NCBI GenBank assembly: GCA_947095585.1 | Contig: OX352763.1 | Location: 117,903,908-117,967,907, forward strand | Direction: 5' to 3' | DNA from: Nephrocerus scutellatus | Lineage: Eukaryota; Arthropoda; Insecta; Diptera; Pipunculidae | DNA length: 64,000 nt | Shown here: piece after piece, positions 1 to 11,925 of the stretch | Layout of the letters: each line of letters begins with the position of its first letter | Position numbering within the stretch: position 1 is the first letter of the stretch | Position numbers and translations under genes: made by a program | Notes under the pieces: model-generated | Told to the model about the DNA's origin: nothing | The model's input: only the letters and a program-made list of their open reading frames with translations | Database searches by the model: none

Positions 1-2025
1 CGAACCATTCAATGCAGAAAGAACACTCTGGCGTTCTATTTGAACGGACAAAAGGTGCTTCACACCGACTCTTAAAGTGCATTTCATATTGTGCTCGAGA
101 ATCCCACCGTCACCCGTCACAAATGTATGTGTGGGATATACAGTGGTGCTAAGTTGATTTGCCAACTCTGAAACAGCAAATATCGAAGCTCAGGTTAGAC
201 AGGCAACTTTCCCATTCAGACCTTTTTAGTCCAACTGAGTAGTTTTGGATGATTTTTTCAGCTAGAATTCTGGATCTATACAAAAAATATTGCTGGCCTT
301 CACTGTACGCGTAATCGAATCGAATCGAACGTTGATGGCAGTGCGCCTTCTTCTCTCTAAGTGAAAATTGTCTTCTCTATACGGAGAGATGGATGGAGAA
401 TGGAGATTCGTTTGATACGCTCGCTGGTTCCGTCGGTCTTTGACGAAAAGAACACTTGGTGGAGCTGCGAGAGATACAACCGACCATCAGCAGGATCCAC
501 GCAGCCGGCCTTTGCTAAGTTCGCCCAAGGCGTCGCGTCTCACAATGCACACCAGCGGAGATTAAAAATGAAATTAAATCTAAAATCAATGGACGCGCGC
601 CGTACGATATCCCAAATGGGAATCCATTGAACTCCTTGAAATGGATTTCATAAATTCAATTCTTGTTGGTTGGATGGGGTTGGTTGGTTAGTACTCGTTG
701 CTCGCGAATTTGTAAGCGGGAATTAATCCATTGGAATCATTTCAACGAAGGAGAAGTACCGATGAAGGTCGCGTCGAATCGATTTGGTGCAATGGTGTTC
801 AAGTCATGGTTTTGGTGGCGTAGCGTGGAGTGGCGTACCGTGTCTTGATGGCAGAATAACCGAAACATTTGCGATCTTTTCTTGACTTTCCTTTGGTTTT
901 TTGTATTTAATTACTGGCCGTCGATGCATTGCTTATTGATTTCGATCAGGATTCCAATTTTCCACGGCTACGGAAGTATGGAGTCAATGCAATTAGACAC
1001 ACCCATCAGTTGGATTCTTGTTCGGTGAAGTTCATTTCACGTAAATTTAATTGATTTTGCTCTGCGGATTTATTAACAAGTTATCGGTTGAAACTTGGCA
1101 GATACTTTCAAATATATACGACTCTTAATTGAAACGTAAGTTGTAGTTGCAGCAGGAAACCACTTAAAGGCGTATTAGTCAAAGACTTATGATCGGTATG
1201 GATGGGCATGAAAAACAATTAGACGGGTTCATTGAACGGGTGTTGTTTTAGTTGGGTTTTTTTCACTGACAGAGAGTTTTACACTTCAAAGTGGCATTTC
1301 TATTCAGTATTTGTTGGCAAATCATCGTAGATTAGATTGATCCCGAAACAAAGTTTACAATTTTGTGGAAATTTATTTCCAAAGGCAGTGTTCAATTAAA
1401 AAAGTTTATTGCAAATGATCGGCTCAACGGTTTTGTAAACAAATCCCATTTGGAGTCACACAAATCCATATGCTGTCCAAGAACTACCTATGCATCTTGA
1501 TGAATGGGCTCTATGGGCTGGTTGGCACCATCATCGGACGTTATATCTTTCAAAATGAGATAAGACAACACGTCACTTACCATTGACAGTGACGTGTTGT
1601 CCTACCTACCTACCTACCCACCCGTAAAGAGCAATGATTAACGAATTTTTGGCGCCAAGATACAAAGTCAACCCAATTCGTTCCCTGCTGATAAACAGTA
1701 CAATGAAACAGAACAATAAAGGAAACAGGATTATCAATAAGCTTTGTACATGTTAATGAAGTTCATGTTATTCTATTCCCACTTAACCTTAAGAAACTGC
1801 ACTTTCCCAGCCTCTCCAATTAACTCATTGTTATCAACTTAGCCTTTCCCTATTGATATTACGACCAAACCTACAAATCTGTCTTGGGACATTGCTGTTC
1901 TGAAGCACGTAGTTTTTTAAAATTTAATTAATCTTGAAAAGGTACGATTCTCCTCCTCAGGCTGCAACAATGAGTTTGTATGTGAAAATTACTGGTGTAC
2001 CATTTTTAGAGTAACTAATCGGAGA
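1..2025. other. Unrecognised AT-rich non-coding stretch
   Basis: No reading frame here resembles a known protein and all are short. A short run of tandem GAATC occurs near 311-330. The only clear structure is the hairpin at 1564-1601, listed separately. Nothing else is supported. Confidence 0.5.
1564..1620. repeat. Perfect 13-bp-arm hairpin followed by TACC microsatellite
   Basis: The arms at 1564-1576 (GACAACACGTCAC) and 1589-1601 (GTGACGTGTTGTC) are exact reverse complements around a 12-nt loop. A short (CTAC)n run follows directly at 1601-1620. It could be a foldback element remnant or a chance cruciform. No flanking gene suggests a role. Confidence 0.7.
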
Positions 2026-2334
2026 TCTTATATGGAAGTCCCTCGGCCCTGGGGCCCGATTACTTTCAAACGTTTACAAAAAAATTTCGGATATAAACGT
2101 ACAAGATTTGAATAAAATCGGGTATATTAAAATGAAAATGTATATGGGATCCCCCCAACACTGGGGCCAGATCACTTCCAAATTTTAATAGAAAGTGTTG
2201 TCATCGGAGATACCCATGCGTGCAAAGTTTGAATAAAATCGGACTTTAGGAAGTGGGTTAAAAATTGATCACAAGATTCCACCAGCCAGCCACCGACACA
2301 AAGACACGCGAAGTTTATATACAGATTTTTAAAA
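2026..2334 (+). repeat. Dispersed repeat DR1, copy a
   Basis: First of five copies of one dispersed repeat (others near 20.3, 29.6, 47.0 and 57.0 kb). Shared landmarks in order are a CCCTGGGGCCCGAT-type block, TTTTAATAGAAAGTGTTGTC, AAAGTTTGAATAAAATCG, GGAAGTGGGTTAAAAATTGA, a CCAGCCAGCCA run, and a 3' end resembling GCGAAGTTAATATAGAG followed by an A-rich tail. This copy contains two diverged subunits of roughly 125 bp in tandem. There is no convincing coding capacity. It could be a non-autonomous element or the 3' untranslated end of a LINE; the class is unresolved. Confidence 0.7.
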
Positions 2335-2349
2335 GAAACAAGGAAATGT

Positions 2350-3060
2350 CAAAAACACGTCAGATGCGGAATTTAAAAAACGGCCTATGACACTGAGTTG
2401 CTCACAAAATTTCAGCTCTCTAGGTTGTGTGAAAGGTGGTTGAAAAGGAACCCAAATTAGTCCATTCGGTCGAGACTATTTTAAAGATTAAGATGTCACA
2501 CGCGTCTCATTCGATTTGCGACACGCGTCATACGCGGGATCTCAGAAATGTCCCTGGACACTGAGTTGCTCACAAAATTTCAGCTCTCTTGGTTGTGTGA
2601 AAGGTGGTTGAAAAGGACCGCAAAATAGTCTTTCAGGTCGGGACTATTACAAAGATTAATCCATTTTCCACCCATCAAAGGCGTCACATGCGACTCGCGA
2701 CAAGCGCCATACGCGGGATCTTAGAAATGTCCCTGGACACTGAGCTGCTCAAAACATTTCAGCTCTCTTGGTTGTGTAAAAGATGGTTAAAAAGAACCAC
2801 AAAAAAGTCGACCAGGTCGGAGCTATTCCAAAGACGAGCCAATATTCAACGCATCGCACGCGCCACACACGAGTCACACTCGAGATATTAGGAACGCCCA
2901 CCGCGGTTAAGCTACTCTCAAAGTTCCAACTCTCTAGCACGTGTGGAAGATGGTTAAAAATCAGGTCGGGCCTCTTCCAAAGATTAAGGCATTTTCCATA
3001 TACGCCACACGCGACTCGCGACACGTGTCATACGCGAGATCTCAGAAATGACCCATGGAG
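2350..3060. repeat. SatA tandem satellite, 168-179 bp units, about four copies
   Basis: A block beginning CAGCTCTCT recurs at about 2413, 2581 and 2760, and diverged (CAACTCTCT) at 2927, giving spacings of 168, 179 and 167 bp. Each unit also carries a CACACGCGAC-rich segment, GGGATCTCAGAAATG, and AAAGATTAA or a variant. The unit length is close to a nucleosome repeat. Units have diverged noticeably. The array ends where mariner sequence begins. A second block of the same satellite lies at 8929-9405. Short reading frames across it are incidental. Confidence 0.85.
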
Positions 3061-3722
3061 CTGCTTACGCTCCGAGCTCGCACAAATTTTGTTCCATTTT
3101 CTTCAAATTGGAAGACCCAAACAGTCGATTGCCCTTTTCTTTCCGGTTCGCACGCAAATATCCATGACTCGTCACCCCTGCCACGATCTTTTTTTTTGTG
3201 CGTCTGTCAAAAAGTGTGAAATCCAACGTGCACATAACTTCTTCACCTTTAAATGTTCATGTAAGATCGTATATACATACGCTGGTGTTACTAATGCCTA
3301 AGCACGCCTCGATATCCCGATAAGTCACATAACGATCCTTTTCAATCAGTTTTCTCACAGCACAAAGGCTGTTTTTGGACGACCTTCACAAGGCTCGTCT
3401 TTGAGTGAACGTCGTTCGCGTTTAAATTCATTGTACCAATTATAAACACTAGCCAAGGATGGTGCTTCGTTACCAAAAGTCGAATGAAGTGATTTGAAGC
3501 ACTGTTGTTAAGCAGGCCCCTTTCGAAAATCGTAAAAAATCATCACACGAACATTTTTTACGCGATAAAAAAAAATAAAAAACAATGTTGGGAAGCGAAC
3601 TGACAGATTACTTTTGAGAAACATAACCTCCAAAAATGTTAAACTTTTTGACTGACATGGAGATTTGCATCGGAAAACACGAGTATTACGATTTTCTAAC
3701 AACATTTACGGCACCCTGTGTA
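3061..3722 (-). mobile_element. Mariner transposon relic, rosa-like, internally deleted
   Basis: Read on the minus strand from about 3722, this begins with a terminal-repeat-like TTACACAGGGTGCCG and then a mariner N-terminus: NVRVMIFYDFRKG, a frameshift, then STFGNEAPSLASVYNWYNEF. DRYVTYRDIEACLG follows across a frameshift, then LHEHLKVKKLCARWISH. The helix-turn-helix half of a Tc1/mariner transposase is therefore recognisable. DESWIFACEPE carries the first catalytic aspartate of the DD34D triad. A block just before it is deleted, and everything after STVWVFQFEENGTK is lost at the junction with SatA. The protein cannot be active. The leading stretch beginning MLLENRNTRVFRC looks most like rosa-type mariners of fruit flies, a judgement from memory of the family. 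Confidence 0.88.
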
Positions 3723-3789
3723 ACATATCATATCAATAACGTATCAATATCAATATCTTAAAACTAAAGAATCAAGCTCTTTTGTTAAA

Positions 3790-4915
3790 AATATGGAGTC
3801 GATGAAAAACGGCTTCAGTGGATTAGAAGCTATCTGTTGGACCGCTCAATACAAGTTGTCCTTGACGGTTTCAAGTCTAAAATACACCACATAAATGCTG
3901 GTGTTCCCCAGGGCTCTGTTTTGTCCCCGACACTCTTTCTCATTTTTTTTATTACTGATCTCTTGTCCATTACTTCTAATCTAATTTATTCTTTCGTTGG
4001 AGACAATACTTTCAGCTACTCATATAAGTCTGAGGAACGTCTCTGCTCCTCACTTGTGAAACTCAAACAGATACATATGTTAAGTTCGTTCAATTGTTAC
4101 CTACACAGCATGGCAAAATGGGGAGAAAACAACCGAGTAGAATTTAACGCTTCCAAAACCCAATGCTGTTTCTATCTATCGCCTAAGCGAAACTTAAATC
4201 CAATGCCAATATCCATGAATGGCACTTGCATCGAGAAAACCGAAAAACTCGCAATTATTAGTATGTGCGTTAAAGACAAGCTTCGGTGGAATGACCACAT
4301 ATTCACCGTCGCTAAAAATGCTGCGAAATGTTTAGGTTTTCTCTTATCTGGCGACTATCTACAAGGCTTTTATTCGTCCTAAACTTGAGTACAATTGTCA
4401 TATCTGGTCTGGTGCGCCTAAAAATACATTGCATCAGCTAGATAGAATACAAAACCGGGCTATAAAACTTAACAGTGACGAAAACATTGAGAAACCAATA
4501 GATTCACTCGAACACCGCAGGATCATTTCCTGCTTGTCACTATTTTATCACTTCTTCTACCAGCGGTGCTCAAGAGAAATAGACAGTTGCATGCCACTTC
4601 TTCTTAAATACAACCGCAATACTCGTGGCACTCTTAATGCTCATCAGTTGACCTTCAAGCCCATCTTCGGACGTACAGTTAAGTTCAGAGATTCGTATAT
4701 TATTCGTACTATGCTCTGCCAAGATCTGTCTTTCCACATCACTTTGATCCACAGGCATTCAAAACAAAAGCTCATAGAGATCTCCTCCTTTTCCTTAACG
4801 CCCTCGCTATGCCAAGCAAATTCTTAAAATTCTTATCTCAAACTGTTGCTTCTGGCCCAGCTGCTGTTGATCTGAGGTACAGACATTATACAATGAATTT
4901 ATAGGAAATTAAATT
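3790..4915 (+). mobile_element. CR1/L2-like LINE relic, reverse transcriptase C-terminal half
   Basis: The relic starts inside the reverse-transcriptase domain with YGVDEKRLQWIRSYLLDRS and VVLDGF, followed by INAGVPQGSVLSPTLFL. The catalytic FADD box has decayed to FVGD. Thumb-like sequence follows (VEFNASKTQCC, KLRWNDHIF, KNAAKCLGFL). A frameshift near 4380 separates it from the C-terminal part with HIWSGAPKNTLHQLDRIQNRA and SLSLFYHFFYQRCSREI. It is 5'-truncated and lacks an endonuclease. The same family recurs at 46.1 kb and 47.5-48.8 kb. Clade assignment to the CR1/L2/Kiri group rather than jockey is by eye. Reading frames cover 3837-4382 and 4429-4827. Confidence 0.85.
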
Positions 4916-6504
4916 GGCTTAAGCACCTAGTCAAATTTTAAGTCAATTGGTGGAAATAAAATGAAACTTGTGCCTTCTAATCACGCCTTTTAAACCTTTA
5001 TAGCTAAAGAAAGCGTAACAAGAGTTGGTTAGCCAAAAGCCTGGTTGGTCGGCATCCCAAAATGTTGTTATTGTTTACACATCCATACACACAATACATA
5101 ATAATTAATTAATTTAAGAAAATGACATCAAGATTTTCAATTACTGCTGGATTTATTTATCCCAATTCCCAACAGAAAACCTACCGAACGTTGCTTAATT
5201 TATGCGAGTGACTAGTTATTACGTTTCAACTTTAACCTGTGCATAACTACACTAAGTTATGGTTATTGTTTTTTTTTCGATTCTTCGATTCTATTGTTTA
5301 AATCAATTTATTGATTGTTGATAAAATTGATTGAGTTAACGCTGTTGTTGTTGTCGTTTGATTCTTACTGATCTGCGTTGTTCTTTAATTAAAATGAAAT
5401 ATTGATGTGACAATTCACTGGAGACACTGTATCTCTTTTGCTCCTAAATGGAATGATAAATTATTTTGAAGCTGGTTAGGTAGGTTTTTAGGTTGGACTC
5501 TCAATGGGCACAGCTTTTATGAATATTAAACGAAATACAAAGACAAGATAATAAATTAATTTTAATTGCAAAATTAAAACGTTTTCTATCTTTTGTAAGT
5601 TGTTCATCTGCTAATGTTTGACCCCAAGCAGATTTCTTTATTTTCTTTTGACACAGATAAATATACGAAATGATTGTTATAAGCTACGTGTCAAGTCAGG
5701 TGCGACAGATGAGCTGAAGCTAAAATAATGTAATCGTAGAACAAATCTTTCCTAATTATAAATGGATGATAACTAGGTGCACAAGAAGTGAAATGAATAT
5801 GTAATCGTAATTGCCAACAAATTGCGAATTTGTCTAACGCTAAACCGCAGAAGACATCCTCCTTTTAATAAAAAAGAGCTCCCGTGTAACATTGCAATTG
5901 AAATTATTCCTCCCCCGGCATATTCAGCGAGTGCAGCAGACGGTCCGTCCGGTGAGCAATCACATGGAAAAGATACTAAAAGATACTCGCCGAGGCCACA
6001 CTTTGAACACTGCGGCTGGTATTAACCTGGCAGGCATTCAATGAGTCATCTACGAGTAAGTTGTCGGTTTGCGGATACATTGCCTGTCATATATACAATT
6101 ATGTATTGTTTCTAAAGGTCAGGCGGTTGGTTGTTGTGACTGAAATATTTCCACTTGTCTGTTAATTGAGGTGGCTCTTTTTTTTTGATGCATTAATGAT
6201 GCACTTATGTTTAAGTTCACATGCATAATATAAATACGATTATTCTCTTGTTGTTCGTCATTAAATTATTGCCAAGTAGGCTAATTGTTGGAATGCAATT
6301 AGAATGGATATTGGAACGTGCTACCACCTACTTAAGATACTGTTACGAAATTTAGGCTTTCTAAAGAGTTCGTAATATATTTTGCAAATAATAACACAAC
6401 ACAAGTTCGTTTATTTACAAATTATAACTTTAATCAATAAATAGCAAGAGTTCATAATTTTGTTGAGTGGGGATCAGTGGAATAGGGCACCCGGTTCTAT
6501 TTTA
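4916..6504. other. Unrecognised AT-rich stretch
   Basis: The stretch contains a short TTG run near 5343 and AT-rich simple sequence. The frame at 5822-6025 has no recognisable domain and no clear start context. No gene is supported. Confidence 0.45.
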
Positions 6505-7275
6505 AAAAAAATTCAACCCTAAGAGTATTTTATGAAATGAAATTATTGTTGCAATATTCCATAAAAACCCAGAATGTATGCAATGAAATGTAATAATTGT
6601 TGCAATTTTACACTAAAAGTATGCAATGAAATGTAATAAGTATTGTAATTTATTTTAAGAATTTAACACTAAAAGTATGCAATGAAATGCGATCAAGAGA
6701 GGAGTTTATCCTGAAAGTATTTCACAAAATGTACAGTTGCAATATTTTTTATGCGATTTAAGCCTAAAGGTATTTCATAAAATGTAATCATAGTGGCAAT
6801 ATTTTCTAAAGGATGTTACCCTAAAAGTATGAAATTGAAATGTAATGATTGTTGAAATATCTGTTTGAAGACTTTAACCCTAAAGGTATACAATGAAATT
6901 TCAGGATTGTTGGAATATTTATTGAAGGATAGAAAGTATTCCATGAAATGAAATGATTGATTGTTGCAATATTTTTTATGCGATTTAACCTTAAAAATTA
7001 ACCTCATAAAATGAAATAATAGTTACAATATTTTTTTTAAAGAAATGAACTTTAAAGTATGAAATCTAATGATAATTGCAATATTTTTAAAGGATCGAAC
7101 CCTAAAAGTATTCCATAAAATGTACTAATAGTTACAATATAGGATTGGGTTCATCCTTTATAGAAATAGAAATGTTATGATTGTTGCAATATTGGTTTGA
7201 ATAATTTAACCCCACAAAGGTAACTAATGAAATATTAGCATTATGGCAATATTTATTGAAGGCAGAAGCCCTAAA
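6505..7275. repeat. SatB: degenerate AT-rich tandem array, about 50-60 bp units
   Basis: A unit with the core CCCTAAAAGTAT, then GAAATGTAAT, then TTGTTGCAATATTTT recurs roughly every 50-60 bp, about a dozen times with many substitutions and small indels. The array resumes at 8874-8928 beyond an inserted LINE, so the intervening element was inserted into a pre-existing array. No coding potential is evident. Confidence 0.8.
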
Positions 7276-8873
7276 AGGTAGGTAGCAGGGTGATCCATGG
7301 CAATCTGGACAATTGCAGTATTAACAAATTAGTCGATAGAGGCACTCCCCAAGGAGGTTTGATATCGCCCCGTCTATGGCTGCTGGTTATAAACAAGGTC
7401 ATCAGGACACTTCTGTCAGAACAGCACCTTTCCGTGATCAGTGAGGTCATGAAAAGGGCTCTAGGAAAGGTTAGCTCCTGGGCTACCGGTTGTGGCCTAT
7501 AGGTTAACTCTGGCAAAACTGGTACTTTTCACCACTAAATCCAAAATACCGAACTTTGGCGTGCCCAAGCTCAATGGCCAGAGATATGTTGCTTGCTGTA
7601 GAAGCAAAATATCTCTGCGTAATCCTAGCAGTGGCGCGTCATATTCTTACCTATGGTGCGCTGGTCTGGTTGTCGGCGATTAATAAAAAGTACAATGCCA
7701 GCAAGCTAGGTAGACAGAGATTAGCAGCTGTTGGAATAGCTTGAGCACTTCGGTCATCTCCCATCACTGATGCACTAAGCACAATCCTACACTTACTACC
7801 TCCCGACCTATTTATTAAATACGTTGCGGCGTGCGGCGCGGTCCAGCTCAGAGAATCTTGGCGGTTTGCTAACAAACCGTACCGCCACTGCAATATACTG
7901 CAGTTGTTACCAAAGGAGTTGATATCATCTTCAACCGACTACTGCACTTCAATCCTAGCTTTGACGTAGAGTTTCCAACTCGAGAAAGTTGAAAGGACGG
8001 TGTAATGATGTAACCCTCTTCACAATGGATCCAATATGAGTAATGAAGTCGTCGCTGGAGTTTACTCTGAAAACCTTAACCTTTCAAGGTCCTACAAGCT
8101 ACCAGACTATGCTAGTATCTTCCAGGCTGAGACATGTTGCAGGGTCCTATCTCACAATACCGCCATAGCGGGCAAGGTCGGCATATGTGCAGACAGTCAA
8201 TCTGCTATTAAAGCCATTATTACGACAAGCAACAATTCTAAGCTCGTCAGGCATTGCCAGGCCGAACTAGCTTCTTTAATCCAATGCATAGACTTCACCC
8301 TAGTTTGAGTGCCAGGGCACAGCGTCATTGACGGCAATAAAAGCAGACGTACTGGCAAAGAAGGGCGTCACACTGGACACGGACTGCGCTGAGACAATCA
8401 GCTGTTCTTTGAGCTTCGTTAGGGAACACAGCATAAGGTGGAGATAAGGTGGAGCAATTTGACCAATTGCATCACGTCGAGAGCGATTGGGCCTTCCTAT
8501 AATAAAAACAAATCCACCGCGCTGATCTCCAGATCTCGTAAAGATATTTCCAGAGTGGTTGCCATAACCACGGGTCACGCAGCCAAACTGGGAGTCCCTC
8601 ACAATACCTTCTGCAGCAGCTGCTTAGATGTGAATGAGAAAGAAACTCTCATTCAGTTTCTTTGCAAGATCTTTGTTGCCGCAAACTGAGTATTCCCTTC
8701 TTTTCTGACCTGAAGACGGTTTCAGATACCGTACCTCATTGCTACAGGTTGGATATAACTACACATAACCAATTTTAAGGTCTCCTGAGGACTGTGGCAG
8801 CAAAACGGAGCACTAAAGCGCTATTTGAGGACCTCGCCCAGTCGGCGAGGACCGCCACTCTACCTGCCTAGCC
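7276..8873 (+). mobile_element. LINE relic with reverse transcriptase and RNase H (LOA/R1/I-like)
   Basis: The relic opens with GTPQGGLISPRLWLL of the reverse-transcriptase palm. A deletion then removes the catalytic YADD region and jumps to ALGKVSSWATGCGL and KTELVLFTTKSKIP. Connection and thumb sequence follows (ILTYGALVW, LPPDLFIKYVAACGA). An RNase H domain is visible as EVVAGVYSENLNLSRSYKLP, FQAETC, GICADSQSAIKAI and VPGHSVIDGN. The first TDGS aspartate is damaged and a stop precedes the VPGH box. A Cys-rich C-terminus (FCSSCLDVNEKETLIQFLC) ends it. The element interrupts SatB, and an AGCCCTAAAAG/AGCCCTATAAG pair at its edges may be a target-site duplication. It is 5'-truncated and dead. 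Confidence 0.85.
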
Positions 8874-8928
8874 CTATAAGTATTCTATGAAATATAATTG
8901 TAACAATATTTTTAAAGGAAGTTAACCG
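8874..8928. repeat. SatB continuation after LINE insertion
   Basis: CCCTATAAGTATTCTATGAA and a following CAATATTTTTAAAGG match the SatB unit in phase. This marks the right flank of the inserted LINE. Confidence 0.75.
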
Positions 8929-9405
8929 ACTTTTCCTCGCACCACACGCGCCACACGCAACTCTCGACACGCATTGCAATCGGGATCTCAGAAACGGTCC
9001 TAAACACAGAGCTGTTCACTCACAGCTAAGCTCTCTAGGTCGTGTGAAAGGTTGTTTATTAAAAAGAACCACAAAAATTGTCGACCAGGTCGGGGCTATT
9101 TCAGAGATTAGCCCATTTTCCACACATCGCACGCATCACACGCGTGTTGTAACACGAGTCATACGCGGGACATAAGGAATGCCCAATTAGGTTAAGCTTC
9201 TCACAACATTTCAACTCTAGCACGTAAGGAAGTAGGTTAAAAATTAGGTCCGGCCAATTCCAAAGATTAAGCCAATTTCCACGCATTCACGCGACACGCG
9301 TCAAACGCGAGATCTTAGAAATGGCCCTTAACACTGAGCTACTTAAAAATTTCAGATCTCTAGGTCGTGTGAGAGGTGGTTAAAAGGGACTTCAAAGAAG
9401 TCGAC
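8929..9405. repeat. SatA tandem satellite, second block
   Basis: The same blocks as at 2350-3060 recur: CACACGCGCCACACGC, GGGATCTCAGAAA, AGCTCTCTAGGTCGTGTGAAAGG, AAAGATTAAGCC and GATCTTAGAAATGGCCC. About two and a half diverged units are present. Its separation from the first block by a mariner, two LINEs and SatB suggests one older array broken by insertions, or two independent seedings. Confidence 0.82.
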
Positions 9406-11241
9406 AAACCCGACAAACAGGAACATTCAAGTTAAATAAAAGTTTTTAAAAATTGGAACAGTTTGTTTAAATACAGCAACTTTGTAAGCTTAGTTTTCTT
9501 TTGGAATTCAACCAGACTACTTGCAAGTTAGATAAAGCTACCGCCTTTTGGAATAGTAGTGTTATGAGTGAATAATAAGTAATCACCAGTGTAAAATTGT
9601 AAACTCTTGGTAGTTGTTAATTAAAGTTGTAAATTGTGAATGATCGAACTTGTGCTGCTCCTTAAATTTTGCAAACGAAGAAGAAAGCCGTCATATTATA
9701 GAACGGAACCAATGGGTGAATAATGGACACCGTACAGAAATGTTTCCTTGTTGTTATAAATCCTCTAAATCTAGCGTCTAGAAACATAGGACGAAGTGCG
9801 GTTAGCTTAAACTCTGACAAGATAAGCCCTGAAGACAAAGGAACTGATACCTTTTTTTATCATCCACTGCTACTACTTTCCTTTTGAGGTTTTCCGATCT
9901 CTCAACTCTTCAACTTTCCAGTACATTCGCAGTTCGATTGCCTAGCTCCTTGAGGCACGTCCCTCCTCTCAGCCACCCCACCATTAAGACCCATCATTTT
10001 AATTGTCACAAACGTTTTGGCAAAATTTGTCGCTAAGACAACACAACGCAATTATCAATATCTGATCTGACAAATCCGCCATCAACCTAATGGCTGGGCG
10101 GCGGTGGCAGCTGTGTTTCATACAGAAACGTCTAATCTCACAAAGAAAGATCTGCAATCTGCGTAACTTGATACTTTTTAGGAAAATAAACGTTTTGCCA
10201 ATCGATAAATTTCGTAGTTGGATTTTGTTCGTGTGAATGAGTTGGGGGGGAGAGCCCAATGATACGATACGATCAATATGGTCGACGACAAATCGATTCA
10301 TCACGATCGAGCTGTGTGTAAAGCTAGGCTCGTTTTGTTCCTTAATTCACAAATAAGGAACTTAGCAACAATGGCAATTCATTTGAAAGTAGAAGCAAGT
10401 CAATTGGAAAGATGTTATAAGACATTTGAACGAACGTTGATTGATATGAGACGCGACGGACTGGGTTCATTATTGAAGCTGCTTTTGTTAGTTCCACTTA
10501 TTTAAAAAATGTAAACGACTTGTCCGTTGAAACACTCCATTTATAAAATTAATCTGCTTGCTCGAAACTACTCCGATTAATAGCAAATGAAATGATTTAT
10601 CCACCCGAACAGGGGTAATCTTACCTCTAATTAAAAAGTATTTAGTTTCCTTCTTTTATTTGAATTATTTTCTCATCAAAATCACTTACATCGCACCCAG
10701 CAACCAGCTTAATGTTTATTGGCTATGCACAGCGGGAATGGACCAACGAGTTATTAAAAAATCTAAGTTAATATGAGTTCTTCATCATTAGGTACTCCCG
10801 GAGTGTAATGAACTACCAAATTTACTTATGGTACAAAAAGGAGGCTAATTAAGACGAAGGTTAATTTAAGTGCACGTGAGCACCTTATGTGTATGGGAGT
10901 TTTTTTTGGCTAATTTCGCTACAATTATAAAACTTCCTACTGATACCATTGACATGCAGGGCCGACGAGGGCCGATCTAAAGTTCAGGTCAAGACCTTAT
11001 TTAAAAATTTTTGTTTAACATTAAAGATGAAGACACACCACCCTTAAGCAATTTACACACTTCCACTACTTTGGCGTAAAGAAAATAAGAAAAGAAACAG
11101 AGAGAATGTGTATTGAAAGTCTGCTGATCATTTAGATGCTAAGTGGTCTTGGGAGTACCAGACCATACATTTATTTTCTTCAAGTTTTGGGAGCAGCATT
11201 TAACCGATGAGGAATTTTGCAATTGCCATTAATGATGTATA
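9406..11241. other. Unrecognised stretch
   Basis: Mixed AT-rich sequence. Short open frames at 9999-10304 (-) and 10278-10505 (+) overlap each other and match nothing I recognise. No repeat of note was seen. Confidence 0.45.
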
Positions 11242-11445
11242 GTGGTTAGTGGCTTATATTCTACTAGGACAGAGGAAGACCAGCCATGGGGTTTCATCAT
11301 TATAATCATCGCCATCATATGCCTGTCTCTATTATCAGGGTACGGTTCTGACCTTCCGCCAAAAATCTTTTTGGATGTCAGGGTTAAATTCCAAAATTTG
11401 AAGAGTCTTCTACACAGACTAAAGTAGGCTTTGTGTCATCAAACA
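11242..11445 (-). mobile_element. RTE LINE fragment (3' end, internally deleted)
   Basis: CATCATTATAATCATCG and CTTCCGCCAAAAATCT resemble the 3' end of the RTE copy at 22,990, and TTTGAAGAGTCTTCTACACA with GACTAAAGTAGGCTTTGT resembles its interior near 23,480-23,520. The middle of the element is missing. Orientation is minus, as for the 23-25 kb copy. Confidence 0.6.
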
Positions 11446-11831
11446 GTATAGATATATCAAGAGGAACGAAGTAGAACAATATTCTTAACTTGTGTTGTGT
11501 ATCATACATATATTATATGAAAAACTGGTTACGCACTCACACTGCTTTACAGCTTAACTCAACTCAAAAGAAAGAACTTTAGTAGTCCTTCGTATCGTAC
11601 GTCGTTGTGTGCACGTCACACCAAACGTGCGCTGTGGCTGCTATGTTTTCACCACCAAATGGGGAATTTCACCACAAAATCGAATCTTCGATTAGAGAAC
11701 TAACAAGAAAATTCGAGTAATTCGAGTCTAATTGCTCCTTCGCTAAGTTGAAGAGGTCGCTGAACAGTCCATTCCTTTCTAAATCGAAGCCCGTTAAAAA
11801 TGTAGAATGAGCTTAACAGGGATCCAAAATT
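11446..11831. other. Unrecognised stretch between RTE scraps
   Basis: No frame or repeat is recognised. It may be part of the same decayed RTE insertion because RTE sequence lies on both sides in the same orientation. Confidence 0.35.
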
Positions 11832-11925
11832 ATTTTCTTGGCTTATAACATTGGTCATGAATCATGGTCATTGGTAATGAATGATGGTCAACCTATTGGT
11901 CGTCTAAGTTTAATTGAGATGTCAA
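11832..11925 (-). mobile_element. RTE LINE fragment (reverse-transcriptase region)
   Basis: CTTGGCTTATAACATTGGTC, then GATGGTCAACCTA and a GTCGTCTAAGTTTA segment match the RTE copy near 23,970-24,020. The piece contains a local duplication of the GGTCATGAATGATGG type. Confidence 0.6.
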
